NCBI GenBank assembly: GCA_035533075.1
Contig: DATLUO010000097.1
Coordinates: 1-64,000 of the forward strand
Direction of reading: 5' to 3'
Origin: Pirellulales bacterium
Lineage (GTDB): Bacteria > Planctomycetota > Planctomycetia > Pirellulales > JAICIG01
DNA length: 64,000 bases
Shown here: piece after piece, positions 1 through 9,277 of the stretch
Numbering within the stretch: the stretch's first letter is position 1
Layout: every line of letters begins with the position of its first letter
The notes under the pieces: generated by a model
The model's database searches: none
Told to the model about the DNA's origin: nothing
Seen by the model: the letters and a program-made list of their open reading frames with translations, nothing else
Position numbers and translations under genes: made by a program

Positions 1-3000
1 CTCACCCCGGTCAAGGACAATTCGCTGATCGAGTACCAGTATCCCCAGTACAGCGGAGGTGCATCCCAGTACATTTTTGTGGGTCTTGAGCACTATTCAT
101 TGACGCCCATGCGCGGCCTTGTCGACTTCAACGTTGCCGGCAGTATTCCCGCGGGCTCAACGATCAATAGCGTGACGCTCACCGTGTCGATCGAGTTGAC
201 CAATTCCACCACCGCCGTAACTCCCACCGTAGAGCTGCACGACGTGCTGTCGAATTGGGGCCAAGGCACGGGGATCCCCACTGCTTTCATGCCGCCGTTT
301 GCTCCGACCACGACCAATGACGCCACCTGGACAAACACCTTTTATCCCAATCAGTCCTGGAAGACCCCCGGCGGCGATTTCTCCTCCACGGTGAGCGGCA
401 CGACGGTTTTCGGCGCGGACGGTACAAGCTCCACGTGGAATTCCACCTCGCAAATGGTGGCCGACGTCCAGAGCTGGCTGAACAATCCGAGTACCAACTA
501 CGGCTGGTTGATGCTGGGCGACGAGACTCAGAACTCGGGCAAGATGATCGGTTCCATGCACTCGTCCAACCCGCCCACGCTGACGATCGATTACACACCC
601 CCAGCCCCGCCCGCGCAGCCGCCCGACCTCGTCATCTCCAGCAGCCATACGGGCAATTTCCGGCAGGGTGACACCGCCGACCAGTACACGTTGACGGTCA
701 GCGACACGGGCGCCGGGCCGACGAGCGGGCAGGTGACGCTGACCGACACGCTGCCGGCGGGGCTGAGTCCGACCGGGGCGACCGGCACGGGTTGGACGGT
801 GAGCATTTCCGGTCAGACGGTAACGGCCACGCGCAGCGACGCATTGGCCGCCGGAGCCGCGTTCCCCAACCTGACCGTGAAGGTCAGCGTCGCCAATAAT
901 GCTCCCGCGAGCGTCACCAACACCGCCGCCGTTTCGGGCGGCGGCGCGACCAATACCAACAACACGGCCAGCGATCCAACCACGATCACTCAGGTGGCGG
1001 ACTTGACGATCGGCGTAAGTCACACCGGCCAGTTCCGGCAAGGGGACACCGCGGACAACTATGCGATCACCGTGAATAACGTCGGGCAAGGCCCGACAAG
1101 CGGGCAAGTGACGGTCACCGACTCCCTGCCGGCGGGACTGACGCCGACGGCGGCCAGCGGCACGGGATGGACCGCCAGCATCTCCGGCCAAACCGTCACG
1201 GCCACGCGCACCGACGCGTTGGCGGGCGGCGCAAGCTATCCGCCATTGACCGTGACGGTCCGGGTCGAAAACAACGCCAGTCCGAGTGTCACGAACACGG
1301 TAACGGTCTCCGGTGGTGGCGAACAGAACACCGCCAACGATACAGGGACGGACGTAACCGCCGTCACTCAAGCGGCCGACCTTACGGTTAAGAGCAGCCA
1401 CGCCGCAAACTTCCAGCAGGGCAACAGCAACGACCAGTATACGATCGCCGTAAGCAATGTCGGCGCCGGGCCGACAACCGGGACGGTGACCGTCACCGAC
1501 ACACTGCCGGCCGGATTGACGCCCACGGCAGCCAGCGGCACGGGATGGACCACAAACATCTCCGGCCAAACCGTCACGGCCACTCGCAGTGACGTGCTGG
1601 CCGCCGGGGCCAACTATCCGGACTTGACCGTTACGGTGAGTGTCGCCAGCACCGCGCCGACCAGCGTCACGAATACGGTCACCGTCGCCGGAGGCGGCGA
1701 ATTGAACACCGCCAATGACACGGCCACCGATCCGACCACGATTACGGTTCCGGCGCCCGATCTGGCGATTACGAACAGCCACAACGGCAATTTCCGGCAA
1801 GGCGATAAGTCCGACACCTATGCGATTGCCGTAAGCAACGTCGGCTTGCTTGCGACGAATGGCCCGGTCACCGTCACCGATACGCTACCGACCGGTTTGA
1901 CGCCGACGGCGGCCAGCGGCACCGGCTGGACCACCAGCATCGCCGGCCAGACGGTCACAGCCACTCGTAGCGATGCACTGGCGGCCGGCGCCGGTTTTCC
2001 GGACTTGGCCGTGACGGTGAGCGTTGCCGCCGACGCGCCGGCCAGCGTGACCAACACGGCCACGGTTTCCGGCGGCGGCGAACTGAACACCGCCAACGAT
2101 ACGGCGACAGACGTAACCCCGATCGCGCAAGCGGCTGACTTGACGCTCGGCGTGAGCCACGTAGGCAACTTCCAACAGGGGGACAGCGCCGATAACTACA
2201 CGATCACCGTCAACAACGTCGGCGCGGGACCGACGATCGGACAAGTGACGGTGACCGATATCCTGCCGACCGGTTTGACGCCGACTGCGGCCAACGGCAC
2301 AGGCTGGACGACCAGCATTTCCGGTCAGACCGTCACGGCCACGCGTAGCGACGTGTTGGCCAGCGGCTCCAAGTATTCCGACCTGACCGTCACAGTGAGC
2401 GTCGCCAACAACGCGCCCGCCAGCGTGACCAATACGGCCACGGTCGCCGGAGGCGGCGAGTTGAACACCTCCAATGACGGTGCCAGCGACCCGACGAAGA
2501 TCACGCCGCCAATGCCCGATCTTACAATTGCCGCCCACCACTCCGGCAACTTCCGCCAAGGCGACAGCGCCGACAATTACACCATCACGGTCAGCAACTC
2601 CGGCCGCGCGCCAACCGTGGGACAGGTGTCGGTAACCGATACTCTCCCCACAGGTTTGACGCCCACGGCGGCCAGCGGCTCAGGTTGGACCACCAGCATC
2701 TCCGGCCAGACGGTCACGGCCACTCGCAGTGACGTGCTGGCCGCCGGCGCGAGCTATCCGGACTTGACGGTCACCGTGAGCGTCGCCGGCAGCGCGCCGG
2801 CCACCGTCACCAACACGGCCAACGTATCGGGCGGCGGCGAAACGAACACGGCTAATGATTCGGCCAGCGACCCGACCGTAGTGACCCAAGTGGCCGACCT
2901 GACCGTCAGCAGCAGCCACACCGGTAACTTCCGGCAGGGCGACAGCTCCGACAACTATACCATCTCGGTCGGCAACTCCGGCGCGGGACCGACGTCCGCC

Positions 3001-4179
3001 CCAGTGACCGTAACGGATACGCTGCCGGCCGGTTTGACGCCGACGGCGGCCAGCGGCACGGGCTGGACTACCAACATCGTGGGCCAAACGGTCACAGCGA
3101 CTCGCAGCGATGCGCTGGCCAACGGCGCCAGCTATCCGGACTTCACCGTCACGGTGAGCGTCGCCGACAGCGCACCGGCCAGCGTCACCAACACGGCCAC
3201 GGTCTCGGGTGGCGGCGAGCTGAACACCGCGAACGACACCGCCAATGACCCAACAACGGTCTCGCCCGCCACCGGCAGTCTCTCGGGATACGTTTATATC
3301 GACGCCGACAATGACGCTCGCCGGATCACTCCTCAAGGGATTCCTCATCTTGGCATGCCCGGCATTGTCGTGAGGCTCTTCAGCCAGGACAGTCAAGGGA
3401 ATTGGGTGCAGGTGGCAGGAAAATCGCCGATTCAAACCGGCCAGGACGGATCCTACCATTTCGACAAACTGCTGGCGGGAACCTATCAGATCCAAGTGAC
3501 GGATTCTCCCTATTTTCTCGACGGAATGGCCACCGCCGGCACCATCGGTGGAGTAGCGCGAGGAACCGCCAGCCAAGACCAGATCGTGGTTCAACTCGGC
3601 GCGGGAGAAAACGGGGTCGAGTATGACATCGGCGAGAGGGGACTCGTTGCGGGGCTGATCTCTCGCAGGTTGTTCTTGGCTTCGTCGCCGCCCATGGTGC
3701 AGGTCGTCGATAGTCTGTTCTCGCAGTCGGCGGCCGCCGCGCCACAATCTGCCGCCCAGACCACGGCTGCTTCGTCCCTGACGTCGGTATTCGCACCGGA
3801 CGCGCTGGCGGCCCTCGGAGTGCCGACCGGGTATGCGATTACAGCGAACCAATCGCTGATCCAAGCCGCCGATGCTTCGTCAGCGGGATTTACGTTTTCG
3901 GGCGCCCAGATCGGGGCGACCTATGACTACAGCGTAACAAGCGACGCCGGAGGGGCCGCCGTGACGGGAAGCGGCGTCATTTCCTCCGCCAACCAGGCGG
4001 TATCGGGAATCGACGTGTCGGCGCTGCCCGATGGGACCTTGACCTATACCGCGACGCTGACCGACGCGACGGGCGTAGGCAGCGCGGCAACGGCAACCGC
4101 GAAACTCGATCGCAGCGCGACGGCCGCCACTGCGGCCGTCGACTCCGTCTTTGCCCAGCAGAGTTGGCTTCACCCGTGA
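1..4179 (+). CDS. Giant DUF11-repeat surface protein, 5'-truncated by the window edge
   Basis: The reading frame is already open at base 1, and the first residues (LTPVKDNSLIEYQYPQYSGG) look like the start of a DNRLRE-type beta domain. The GTG at 79 is therefore only an internal codon and the real start lies upstream. The DNRLRE-like module runs to about base 600. Seven tandem DUF11 domains of about 125 residues follow (bases 622-3270), each opening with a P/A-D-L motif. An SdrD-B-like domain comes next (about 3280-3650, starting GSLSGYVYIDADND), then a low-complexity tail ending in LHP. This architecture is typical of secreted or wall-anchored adhesin-like proteins of planctomycetes. The ligand is unknown. 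The gene ends 25 bp before an exporter operon on the same strand. Family assignment is firm; an adhesive role is inference. Confidence 0.85.
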   Translation, partial: LTPVKDNSLIEYQYPQYSGGASQYIFVGLEHYSLTPMRGLVDFNVAGSIPAGSTINSVTLTVSIELTNSTTAVTPTVELHDVLSNWGQGTGIPTAFMPPFAPTTTNDATWTNTFYPNQSWKTPGGDFSSTVSGTTVFGADGTSSTWNSTSQMVADVQSWLNNPSTNYGWLMLGDETQNSGKMIGSMHSSNPPTLTIDYTPPAPPAQPPDLVISSSHTGNFRQGDTADQYTLTVSDTGAGPTSGQVTLTDTLPAGLSPTGATGTGWTVSISGQTVTATRSDALAAGAAFPNLTVKVSVANNAPASVTNTAAVSGGGATNTNNTASDPTTITQVADLTIGVSHTGQFRQGDTADNYAITVNNVGQGPTSGQVTVTDSLPAGLTPTAASGTGWTASISGQTVTATRTDALAGGASYPPLTVTVRVENNASPSVTNTVTVSGGGEQNTANDTGTDVTAVTQAADLTVKSSHAANFQQGNSNDQYTIAVSNVGAGPTTGTVTVTDTLPAGLTPTAASGTGWTTNISGQTVTATRSDVLAAGANYPDLTVTVSVASTAPTSVTNTVTVAGGGELNTANDTATDPTTITVPAPDLAITNSHNGNFRQGDKSDTYAIAVSNVGLLATNGPVTVTDTLPTGLTPTAASGTGWTTSIAGQTVTATRSDALAAGAGFPDLAVTVSVAADAPASVTNTATVSGGGELNTANDTATDVTPIAQAADLTLGVSHVGNFQQGDSADNYTITVNNVGAGPTIGQVTVTDILPTGLTPTAANGTGWTTSISGQTVTATRSDVLASGSKYSDLTVTVSVANNAPASVTNTATVAGGGELNTSNDGASDPTKITPPMPDLTIAAHHSGNFRQGDSADNYTITVSNSGRAPTVGQVSVTDTLPTGLTPTAASGSGWTTSISGQTVTATRSDVLAAGASYPDLTVTVSVAGSAPATVTNTANVSGGGETNTANDSASDPTVVTQVADLTVSSSHTGNFRQGDSSDNYTISVGNSGAGPTSAPVTVTDTLPAGLTPTAASGTGWTTNIVGQTVTATRSDALANGASYPDFTVTVSVADSAPASVTNTATVSGGGELNTANDTANDPTTVSPATGSLSGYVYIDADNDARRITPQGIPHLGMPGIVVRLFSQDSQGNWVQVAGKSPIQTGQDGSYHFDKLLAGTYQIQVTDSPYFLDGMATAGTIGGVARGTASQDQIVVQLGAGENGVEYDIGERGLVAGLISRRLFLASSPPMVQVVDSLFSQSAAAAPQSAAQTTAASSLTSVFAPDALAALGVPTGYAITANQSLIQAADASSAGFTFSGAQIGATYDYSVTSDAGGAAVTGSGVISSANQAVSGIDVSALPDGTLTYTATLTDATGVGSAATATAKLDRSATAATAAVDSVFAQQSWLHP
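622..3270 (+). repeat. Seven tandem ~375-bp coding repeats (DUF11 units)
   Basis: Seven consecutive units begin near bases 622, 996, 1372, 1753, 2129, 2512 and 2890. Each encodes one DUF11 domain with recurring segments such as GNFRQGD, VTDTLPAGLTPTAASGTGW and SGQTVTATRSD. Several segments are nearly identical at DNA level, which suggests recent unit duplication or gene conversion. Unit number may vary between strains. Confidence 0.9.
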
Positions 4180-4204
4180 AGCAGATTGGTGAAAGGGCCG
4201 CCCG

Positions 4205-5341
4205 ATGACCTGGATCGCTTGGAAAATGCTCACCGGCAACAAAGGCAAATACGTGGGCATCATTTTCGGCATCGCCTTCGCATCGCTCTTGATCGCGCAG
4301 CAAAGCTCGATTTTTTGCGGCTTGATGCTGCTCACCACCAGCCAGATCAAAGACCTGCAAGGAGCCGATATCTGGGTGATGGATCCCAGCGTGCAGTTCA
4401 TCGACGACATCAAACCGCTTACGGAGAACGATCTGTATCGCGTCCGCGGCGTGCCGGGGGTGCAGTGGGCCGTGCGGCTCTATAAAGGGCTGACGCGTGC
4501 GCGGCTTCAGACAGGCAGCTTCCAGCAGATCGTTCTGTTGGGACTCGACGACGCCACGCTCGTCGGCGCGCCGCCGCGAATCGTCGCCGGAAGCCTGGCC
4601 GATCTCCGCCGGCCCGGCGCCGTCATCATGGACGAGAACGGCTATCAGCAACTTTGGCCGAACCAGCCATATCGCACGGGCAGGACGTTCGAGATGAACG
4701 ACCGCCGGGCGGTGCTGGTCGGTGTCTGCAAAGCGCGGCGGACATTCCAGACGTATCCGGTCGTCTACACTCGCTACAGCGAGGCCGTGCTCTTCTCTCC
4801 CCGCGAGCGGAAGGTGCTGTCATTCGTGTTGGCCAAGGGTAAACCAGGCACCGGTCCGGCCGAGGTCTGCCGCCAGATTTACCTGCAAACGGGCTTAAAG
4901 GCCCAGACCCGCGAAGAATTCGCCTGGACGACCATCCTGTATTACATGCGCAAGACCGGCATCCCCATGAACTTCGGTATCACAGTCTTGCTCGGATTCA
5001 TCGTGGGAGCGGCAATCGCCGGACAAACGTTCTACCTGTTCACGATTGAGAACTTGAAGCAGTTCGGGGTTTTGAAGGCGATGGGAGCCGGCAACCTGCG
5101 GCTGGTGGCGATGATCTGGTTCCAGGCGATGGTCGTCGGTGTGATCGGCTATGGGCTGGGCATCGGCGCGGCCGCCGGTTTTGGACACGTCTGTCGCGAG
5201 TCGACGCGGATGGCGTTCTTCATGCCCTGGCAAGTGATGGTCGGCACAGGCATCTCCGTGCTCGTCATCGCCGCGTCGGCCAGCCTGCTATCGCTACGTC
5301 GCGTTTTACGTTTAGAACCAGCCGTGGTCTTTCAGAGTTGA
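4205..5341 (+). CDS. FtsX/MacB-type ABC transporter permease (DevC-like)
   Basis: This 378-residue inner-membrane protein has the FtsX/MacB permease plan. One transmembrane helix lies at about residues 15-40, followed by a periplasmic MacPCD-like domain of about 200 residues. Three C-terminal helices follow (about 255-285, 300-335 and 340-365); the sequence FTIENLKQFGVLKAMGAGN between the first two is a typical coupling region. It should pair with the ATPase encoded 15 bp downstream and the HlyD-type adaptor after it. Permease, ATPase and adaptor together resemble DevBCA/MacAB exporters, which use mechanotransmission to drive export through an outer-membrane partner. No TolC-like gene is nearby. 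The substrate cannot be read from the sequence. Confidence 0.85.
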   Translation: MTWIAWKMLTGNKGKYVGIIFGIAFASLLIAQQSSIFCGLMLLTTSQIKDLQGADIWVMDPSVQFIDDIKPLTENDLYRVRGVPGVQWAVRLYKGLTRARLQTGSFQQIVLLGLDDATLVGAPPRIVAGSLADLRRPGAVIMDENGYQQLWPNQPYRTGRTFEMNDRRAVLVGVCKARRTFQTYPVVYTRYSEAVLFSPRERKVLSFVLAKGKPGTGPAEVCRQIYLQTGLKAQTREEFAWTTILYYMRKTGIPMNFGITVLLGFIVGAAIAGQTFYLFTIENLKQFGVLKAMGAGNLRLVAMIWFQAMVVGVIGYGLGIGAAAGFGHVCRESTRMAFFMPWQVMVGTGISVLVIAASASLLSLRRVLRLEPAVVFQS

Positions 5342-5355
5342 AGGGTTCAGGGTTC
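5342..5355 (+). repeat. Two copies of the heptamer AGGGTTC before a start codon
   Basis: The 15-bp gap between permease and ATPase is almost wholly two tandem AGGGTTC words, ending one base before the ATG. The same word appears as its complement, GAACCCT, four times at 32821-32848. Confidence 0.8.
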
Positions 5356-5356
5356 A

Positions 5357-6082
5357 ATGACACCCGCCATCACCTGCCGCAATGTGACGAAAGACTTTGG
5401 CTCCGAGGGCGCCCTGGTAAAGGCGCTCCGCGGCGTCGATCTCGACGTCTATCCGGGCGAGATCACGCTGCTCGTCGGCCCCAGCGGCTGCGGCAAAACG
5501 ACGCTGCTCTCGGTGATCGCCGGCATTCTGCGGCCTACCGCCGGCAAACTCCATGTGCTCGGCGCCGACCTGGCCATGCTTGGCGGCAATCGACTGGTCA
5601 AGTTCCGCGGGCAGAACATCGGCTTTGTCTTGCAGCAGTTCAATCTGCTGCCGGCGCTGACCGCGGCCGAGAACGTCACCGTGCCGCTGATCGTGGCCGG
5701 CTGGCTGCGACGCAAGGCGTTGGCCAGGGCGCACGCCTTGTTGGAAAAAATGGGCATGGGCGACCGCTGCCATCACCTGCCGAGCAAGCTCTCGGGCGGA
5801 GAGCAGCAGCGGGTGGCGATTGCCCGCGCGTTAATTCACGGCCCGAAACTGCTCGTCTGCGACGAACCGACTTCGGCCCTCGATGCTCGCGCCGGCCGCG
5901 CGATCATGGAGCTGCTGCGTACGGTGGCGTTGGAAAACGGGCGGGCCGTAGTGGTCGTCACCCACGACAGCCGCGTGTTTGAATTCGGCGACCGCATCGC
6001 CCGCATGGAGGACGGGCGGATCACGGAGATTGAGACCAGCGCGACGGCGTGGAGCTTGGAAGCATTGCAGGCCGTTGCGTGA
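5357..6082 (+). CDS. ABC transporter ATP-binding protein (MacB/LolD/DevA-like)
   Basis: This 241-residue nucleotide-binding subunit has a complete motif set: Walker A GPSGCGKTT, Q-loop FVLQQFNLLP, signature LSGGEQQRVAIARAL, Walker B LLVCDEPTSALD and the H-loop VVTHDSRV. The length and the AENVTVPLIVAG segment fit the MacB/LolD/DevA branch that powers FtsX-type permeases rather than a classical importer. It would hydrolyse ATP on the cytoplasmic face of the permease encoded just upstream. The start is the ATG directly after the AGGGTTC repeat; no clear Shine-Dalgarno is visible there, so translation may be coupled to the permease. Confidence 0.92.
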   Translation: MTPAITCRNVTKDFGSEGALVKALRGVDLDVYPGEITLLVGPSGCGKTTLLSVIAGILRPTAGKLHVLGADLAMLGGNRLVKFRGQNIGFVLQQFNLLPALTAAENVTVPLIVAGWLRRKALARAHALLEKMGMGDRCHHLPSKLSGGEQQRVAIARALIHGPKLLVCDEPTSALDARAGRAIMELLRTVALENGRAVVVVTHDSRVFEFGDRIARMEDGRITEIETSATAWSLEALQAVA

Positions 6083-6085
6083 AAA

Positions 6086-6160
6086 GGCGTTAGGCGATAG
6101 GCGATAGGCTTTAGGCGCGGCCATCGAAACACCAACCCCCAACCCCCAACTGCCAACCCC
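6086..6160 (+). repeat. Short tandem words between exporter genes
   Basis: The 84-bp gap between ATPase and adaptor genes carries two low-complexity stretches. One is a TAGGCGA-like series (6086-6117), the other an AACCCCC-like series (6133-6160) that ends 6 bp before the adaptor ATG. Both belong to the class of short tandem words found elsewhere in the window. Confidence 0.75.
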
Positions 6161-6166
6161 TTCACG

Positions 6167-7228
6167 ATGATCACCCATTACTTCTTGCCCACCGCTGCCA
6201 TCGGACTCATCGTTTTCGCGGCCATGCACGTCGCCGGAGCGTCGAAAGATCCGCCGCTGGCCGAGCCGCCGATCGAACCTTCGCATGCGCCGTTCGCTCG
6301 CGCGGTTGCCGGGGCGGGCATGGTCGAACCGCAAACCGAGAACATCGCCATCGGCTCGCAGGTGCCCGGAGTGGTAACGCAAGTGTTCGTCGAAGTCGGC
6401 CAACGCGTCCAGGCGGGCGATCCGTTGTTCCAGCTCGACGACCGCATTCAGCAGGCCGACTTAAAGGCCAGGCAGGCGACGGCCGCGGCGGCCGAGGCGC
6501 AGTTGACGCAGATGCAGCGGCGGCCGCGGCCCGAGGAGCTGCCGGTGGCCGAAGCACAAGTGGCGGAAATGGAGGCGAACCTGGTCGCCCGCCGCGACTC
6601 GCTGGCGCGGGCTAAGCGGCTTTCGGCCAGCAAGGTGCTGACCGCGGAAGACGTCGTTTCTCGCCAACAGGAATATCAAAAGGCCGAGGCCCAACTCGCC
6701 CGCATGAAAGCCCAGCTCAAACTGCTCGAGGCGGGCACCTGGCAGTATGACCTGCTCGCGCAACAGGCCGCGCTCGACGAGGCGTTGGCGCAGGTCGAAC
6801 AAACGAAAGCCGAAATCGCCGTCCGCACGGTCAGGGCTTTGGTCGAGGGCGAGGTGCTGCAAGTGAACGTGCGGCTGGGCGAGTTCGTGGCGGCGCCGTC
6901 GAATCAGCCGTCGATCGTGCTGGGGAACATCGACTTGCTTCACGTCCGCGTCGACATCGACGAGCACGACATCCACCGATTTTCGGCCAACGCCCCGGCG
7001 GTGGCCACGGTGCGCGGCCGACCCGACCACGAGTTCGCCCTGAAGTTCGTGCGCGTCGAGCCTTACGTGGTGCCCAAGCGATCGCTGACCGGTGACAGCA
7101 CCGAGCGGATCGACACGCGCGTGCTGCAAGTGGTCTACAAGATCGAGTCGAACGGCGAGCGGCTCTACGTCGGCCAGCAGGTCGACGTCTCGATCGGCAT
7201 CGAAGAAGCCGTGCTGGCAAGGCGGTGA
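6167..7228 (+). CDS. HlyD-family periplasmic adaptor (membrane fusion protein)
   Basis: This 353-residue protein has an N-terminal membrane segment (residues about 5-25). A first lipoyl/biotinyl half follows (GSQVPGVVTQVFVEVGQRV, then DPLFQLDDR). A long alpha-helical hairpin rich in Ala, Gln and Glu covers about 95-225, with the returning lipoyl half around VEGEVLQVNVRLGEFV. The C-terminal beta-barrel and membrane-proximal part complete the HlyD/DevB plan. It would bridge the FtsX-type permease and an outer-membrane channel. It is the last gene of the exporter operon. The ABC assignment of the operon is firm; the substrate is unknown. Confidence 0.88.
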   Translation: MITHYFLPTAAIGLIVFAAMHVAGASKDPPLAEPPIEPSHAPFARAVAGAGMVEPQTENIAIGSQVPGVVTQVFVEVGQRVQAGDPLFQLDDRIQQADLKARQATAAAAEAQLTQMQRRPRPEELPVAEAQVAEMEANLVARRDSLARAKRLSASKVLTAEDVVSRQQEYQKAEAQLARMKAQLKLLEAGTWQYDLLAQQAALDEALAQVEQTKAEIAVRTVRALVEGEVLQVNVRLGEFVAAPSNQPSIVLGNIDLLHVRVDIDEHDIHRFSANAPAVATVRGRPDHEFALKFVRVEPYVVPKRSLTGDSTERIDTRVLQVVYKIESNGERLYVGQQVDVSIGIEEAVLARR

Positions 7229-7306
7229 CGTCGCGGCTGCGGCGATTGGCACCGGCTTGCAAATTGCGTGCTGCAGATCGGGTCAAAAGATGATACTGTT
7301 GGTGCT

Positions 7307-9265
7307 ATGGACCATTCGTCGCCGCCGACCGATCGAGGTAACGCCGAACGGTCGTTCCCCGGCGTACCAACCGGTGACGTTCTGTTCTTCGGCCGCTGGT
7401 GGGAGCGTCGCCACACCGCCATTGCGGCGATCACCCTCTTGTGCGTCGTCGCATATCTGATTGCGAAACATGGTTTTGTGATGCGGGAAACCGCGGCCCG
7501 ATGGTCGCTCTGGCTGGCATTGGCCGTCTGCGGCGGGCCGCTCATTGTCGAACTGGCGTTGCGACTGCTTAGAGGTCAATTTGGGTCGGACCTGCTGGCC
7601 GGCATGTCCATCGTTACCGCAATCGTGCTTGGGGAATACTTGGCCGGCGCCCTGGTCGTGCTCATGTTGTCAGGCGGCGCTGCCTTGGAATCCTTCGCCG
7701 TCCGGCGGGCATCGTCCGTTCTTGATGCGTTGGCTCGACGCATGCCGTCGCGGGCCCATCGCCAGACCGAGTCAGGCCTGACGGACATTGCGTTGGAGGA
7801 AATCCGGGTCGGAGATGCGATTGCGGTGTTGCCGCACGAGGTCTGCCCGGTCGATGGCGTGGTGATCAGCGGGCATGGCAGCATGGACGAGGCCTATCTG
7901 ACCGGAGAGCCCTACCGGGTCTCGAAGTCGATCGGGTCGGATGTGCTGTCGGGGGCGATCAACGGTGAGGCTGCCTTGGGCATTCGCGCCGTGCGGTTGC
8001 CTGTCGACTCGCGGTACTCGCGCATCATGCAGGTCATGCAAACGTCGCAGCAGCATCGCCCGCGGCTGCGAAGGCTTGGCGACCAACTCGGCGCCGTCTA
8101 TACACCCATCGCATTAGCCGTGGCATTGGCGGCCTGGCTGGTGAGCGGCGAAGCCACCCGCTTCCTCGCGGTGCTGGTGATTGCAACCCCCTGTCCGCTG
8201 CTGATTGCAATCCCCGTCGCGATTATCGGTTCCATCTCGCTGGCCGCCCGTCGCAGCATCATCATCCGCGATCCGGCGGTCCTCGAGCGGATCGGCCGCT
8301 GCCGTACTATCATCTTCGACAAGACGGGGACCCTGACCTACGGCGAGCCGAGATTGATCGAGCAGTACGTCGACGCCGGCTTCGATCGCAACGAGGTATT
8401 ACGGTTGGCCGCCAGCCTTGAGCAATACTCAAAGCATCCCCTGTCTACGGCAGTCCTCGATGCCGCGAGGGAGCTGCGGCTCCCGCTGGTTGCGGCTGAG
8501 TCGGTTCAGGAACATCCTGGCGAGGGATTGCGGGGAACGGTTGACGGGCGGTTCGTTCGGGTGACGAGCTCGCAGAAGCTGCTGGCCGAGCAACCGGACG
8601 TGGTCGGCCGCTTGCCGCCATCGACCGGTGGACTGCAATGCGTGATCGTGATTGACGGCCGTTACGCCGCCACGTTTCGGTTTCGCGATGAGCCGCGCGC
8701 TGAAGGGGCCGGGTTGATCGGCCACCTCGCACCGATGCACGGGTTTCAGAAAGTCATGCTTGTGTCGGGCGATCGACTATCCGAGGTGCAGTATCTGGGC
8801 GAGCGTGTCGGCATCAGTGAGCTCCACGCCGGCAAAACGCCCGAAGAGAAACTGGCCATCGTGCGTGAAGAGACTTCCCGCAACGATACCCTCTACGTGG
8901 GTGACGGTATCAACGACGCCCCGGCGATGGTTGCCGCCACGGTGGGCCTGGCGATGGGTCAGCGCAGTGAGGTGACCACCGAGGCTGCCGGCGCCGTACT
9001 GATGGATAACATGCTGGGCCGGGTCGACGAATTGCTTCACATCGGTGAGCGGATGCGTCGGATTGCGCTGCAAAGCGCCGTGGGAGGGATGTTGCTGAGT
9101 CTCGTGGGCATGATTCTGGCGGCCTGCGGCTACCTGCCGCCGGTGGCGGGGGCAATCTCGCAGGAGGCGATCGACGTGGTAGCCGTGCTCAACGCCTTGC
9201 GTGCGGCCTGGCCGCAAGGTGCGCTAACCGATTACGGCTCGCGCGTTGAAACTCGCAAGCGGTGA
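7307..9265 (+). CDS. P1B-like heavy-metal-transporting P-type ATPase with TPC motif
   Basis: From the ATG at 7307 the protein has 652 residues; an in-frame GTG at 7268 would add 13. It has no N-terminal Cys-rich metal-binding domain. Motifs: actuator TGEPYRVSK, phosphorylation site [11 protein letters not shown] (Asp at about residue 338), nucleotide-domain HP dipeptide in EQYSKHPLS, and hinge GDGINDAPA. The membrane metal-site motif reads [11 protein letters not shown], so the usual CPC position is TPC (about residues 294-296). This resembles P1B subgroups proposed for ions other than copper. It would pump a transition metal out of the cytoplasm. The metal is unassigned, and no metal regulator gene lies beside it. 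Confidence 0.87.
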   Translation: MDHSSPPTDRGNAERSFPGVPTGDVLFFGRWWERRHTAIAAITLLCVVAYLIAKHGFVMRETAARWSLWLALAVCGGPLIVELALRLLRGQFGSDLLAGMSIVTAIVLGEYLAGALVVLMLSGGAALESFAVRRASSVLDALARRMPSRAHRQTESGLTDIALEEIRVGDAIAVLPHEVCPVDGVVISGHGSMDEAYLTGEPYRVSKSIGSDVLSGAINGEAALGIRAVRLPVDSRYSRIMQVMQTSQQHRPRLRRLGDQLGAVYTPIALAVALAAWLVSGEATRFLAVLVIATPCPLLIAIPVAIIGSISLAARRSIIIRDPAVLERIGRCRTIIFDKTGTLTYGEPRLIEQYVDAGFDRNEVLRLAASLEQYSKHPLSTAVLDAARELRLPLVAAESVQEHPGEGLRGTVDGRFVRVTSSQKLLAEQPDVVGRLPPSTGGLQCVIVIDGRYAATFRFRDEPRAEGAGLIGHLAPMHGFQKVMLVSGDRLSEVQYLGERVGISELHAGKTPEEKLAIVREETSRNDTLYVGDGINDAPAMVAATVGLAMGQRSEVTTEAAGAVLMDNMLGRVDELLHIGERMRRIALQSAVGGMLLSLVGMILAACGYLPPVAGAISQEAIDVVAVLNALRAAWPQGALTDYGSRVETRKR

Positions 9266-9277
9266 GGCAATCGTGAA

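Noticed and set aside
157-3864. Long minus-strand frames opposite the DUF11 gene
   Set aside because: They mirror the repeats of the sense gene and have no recognisable protein character.
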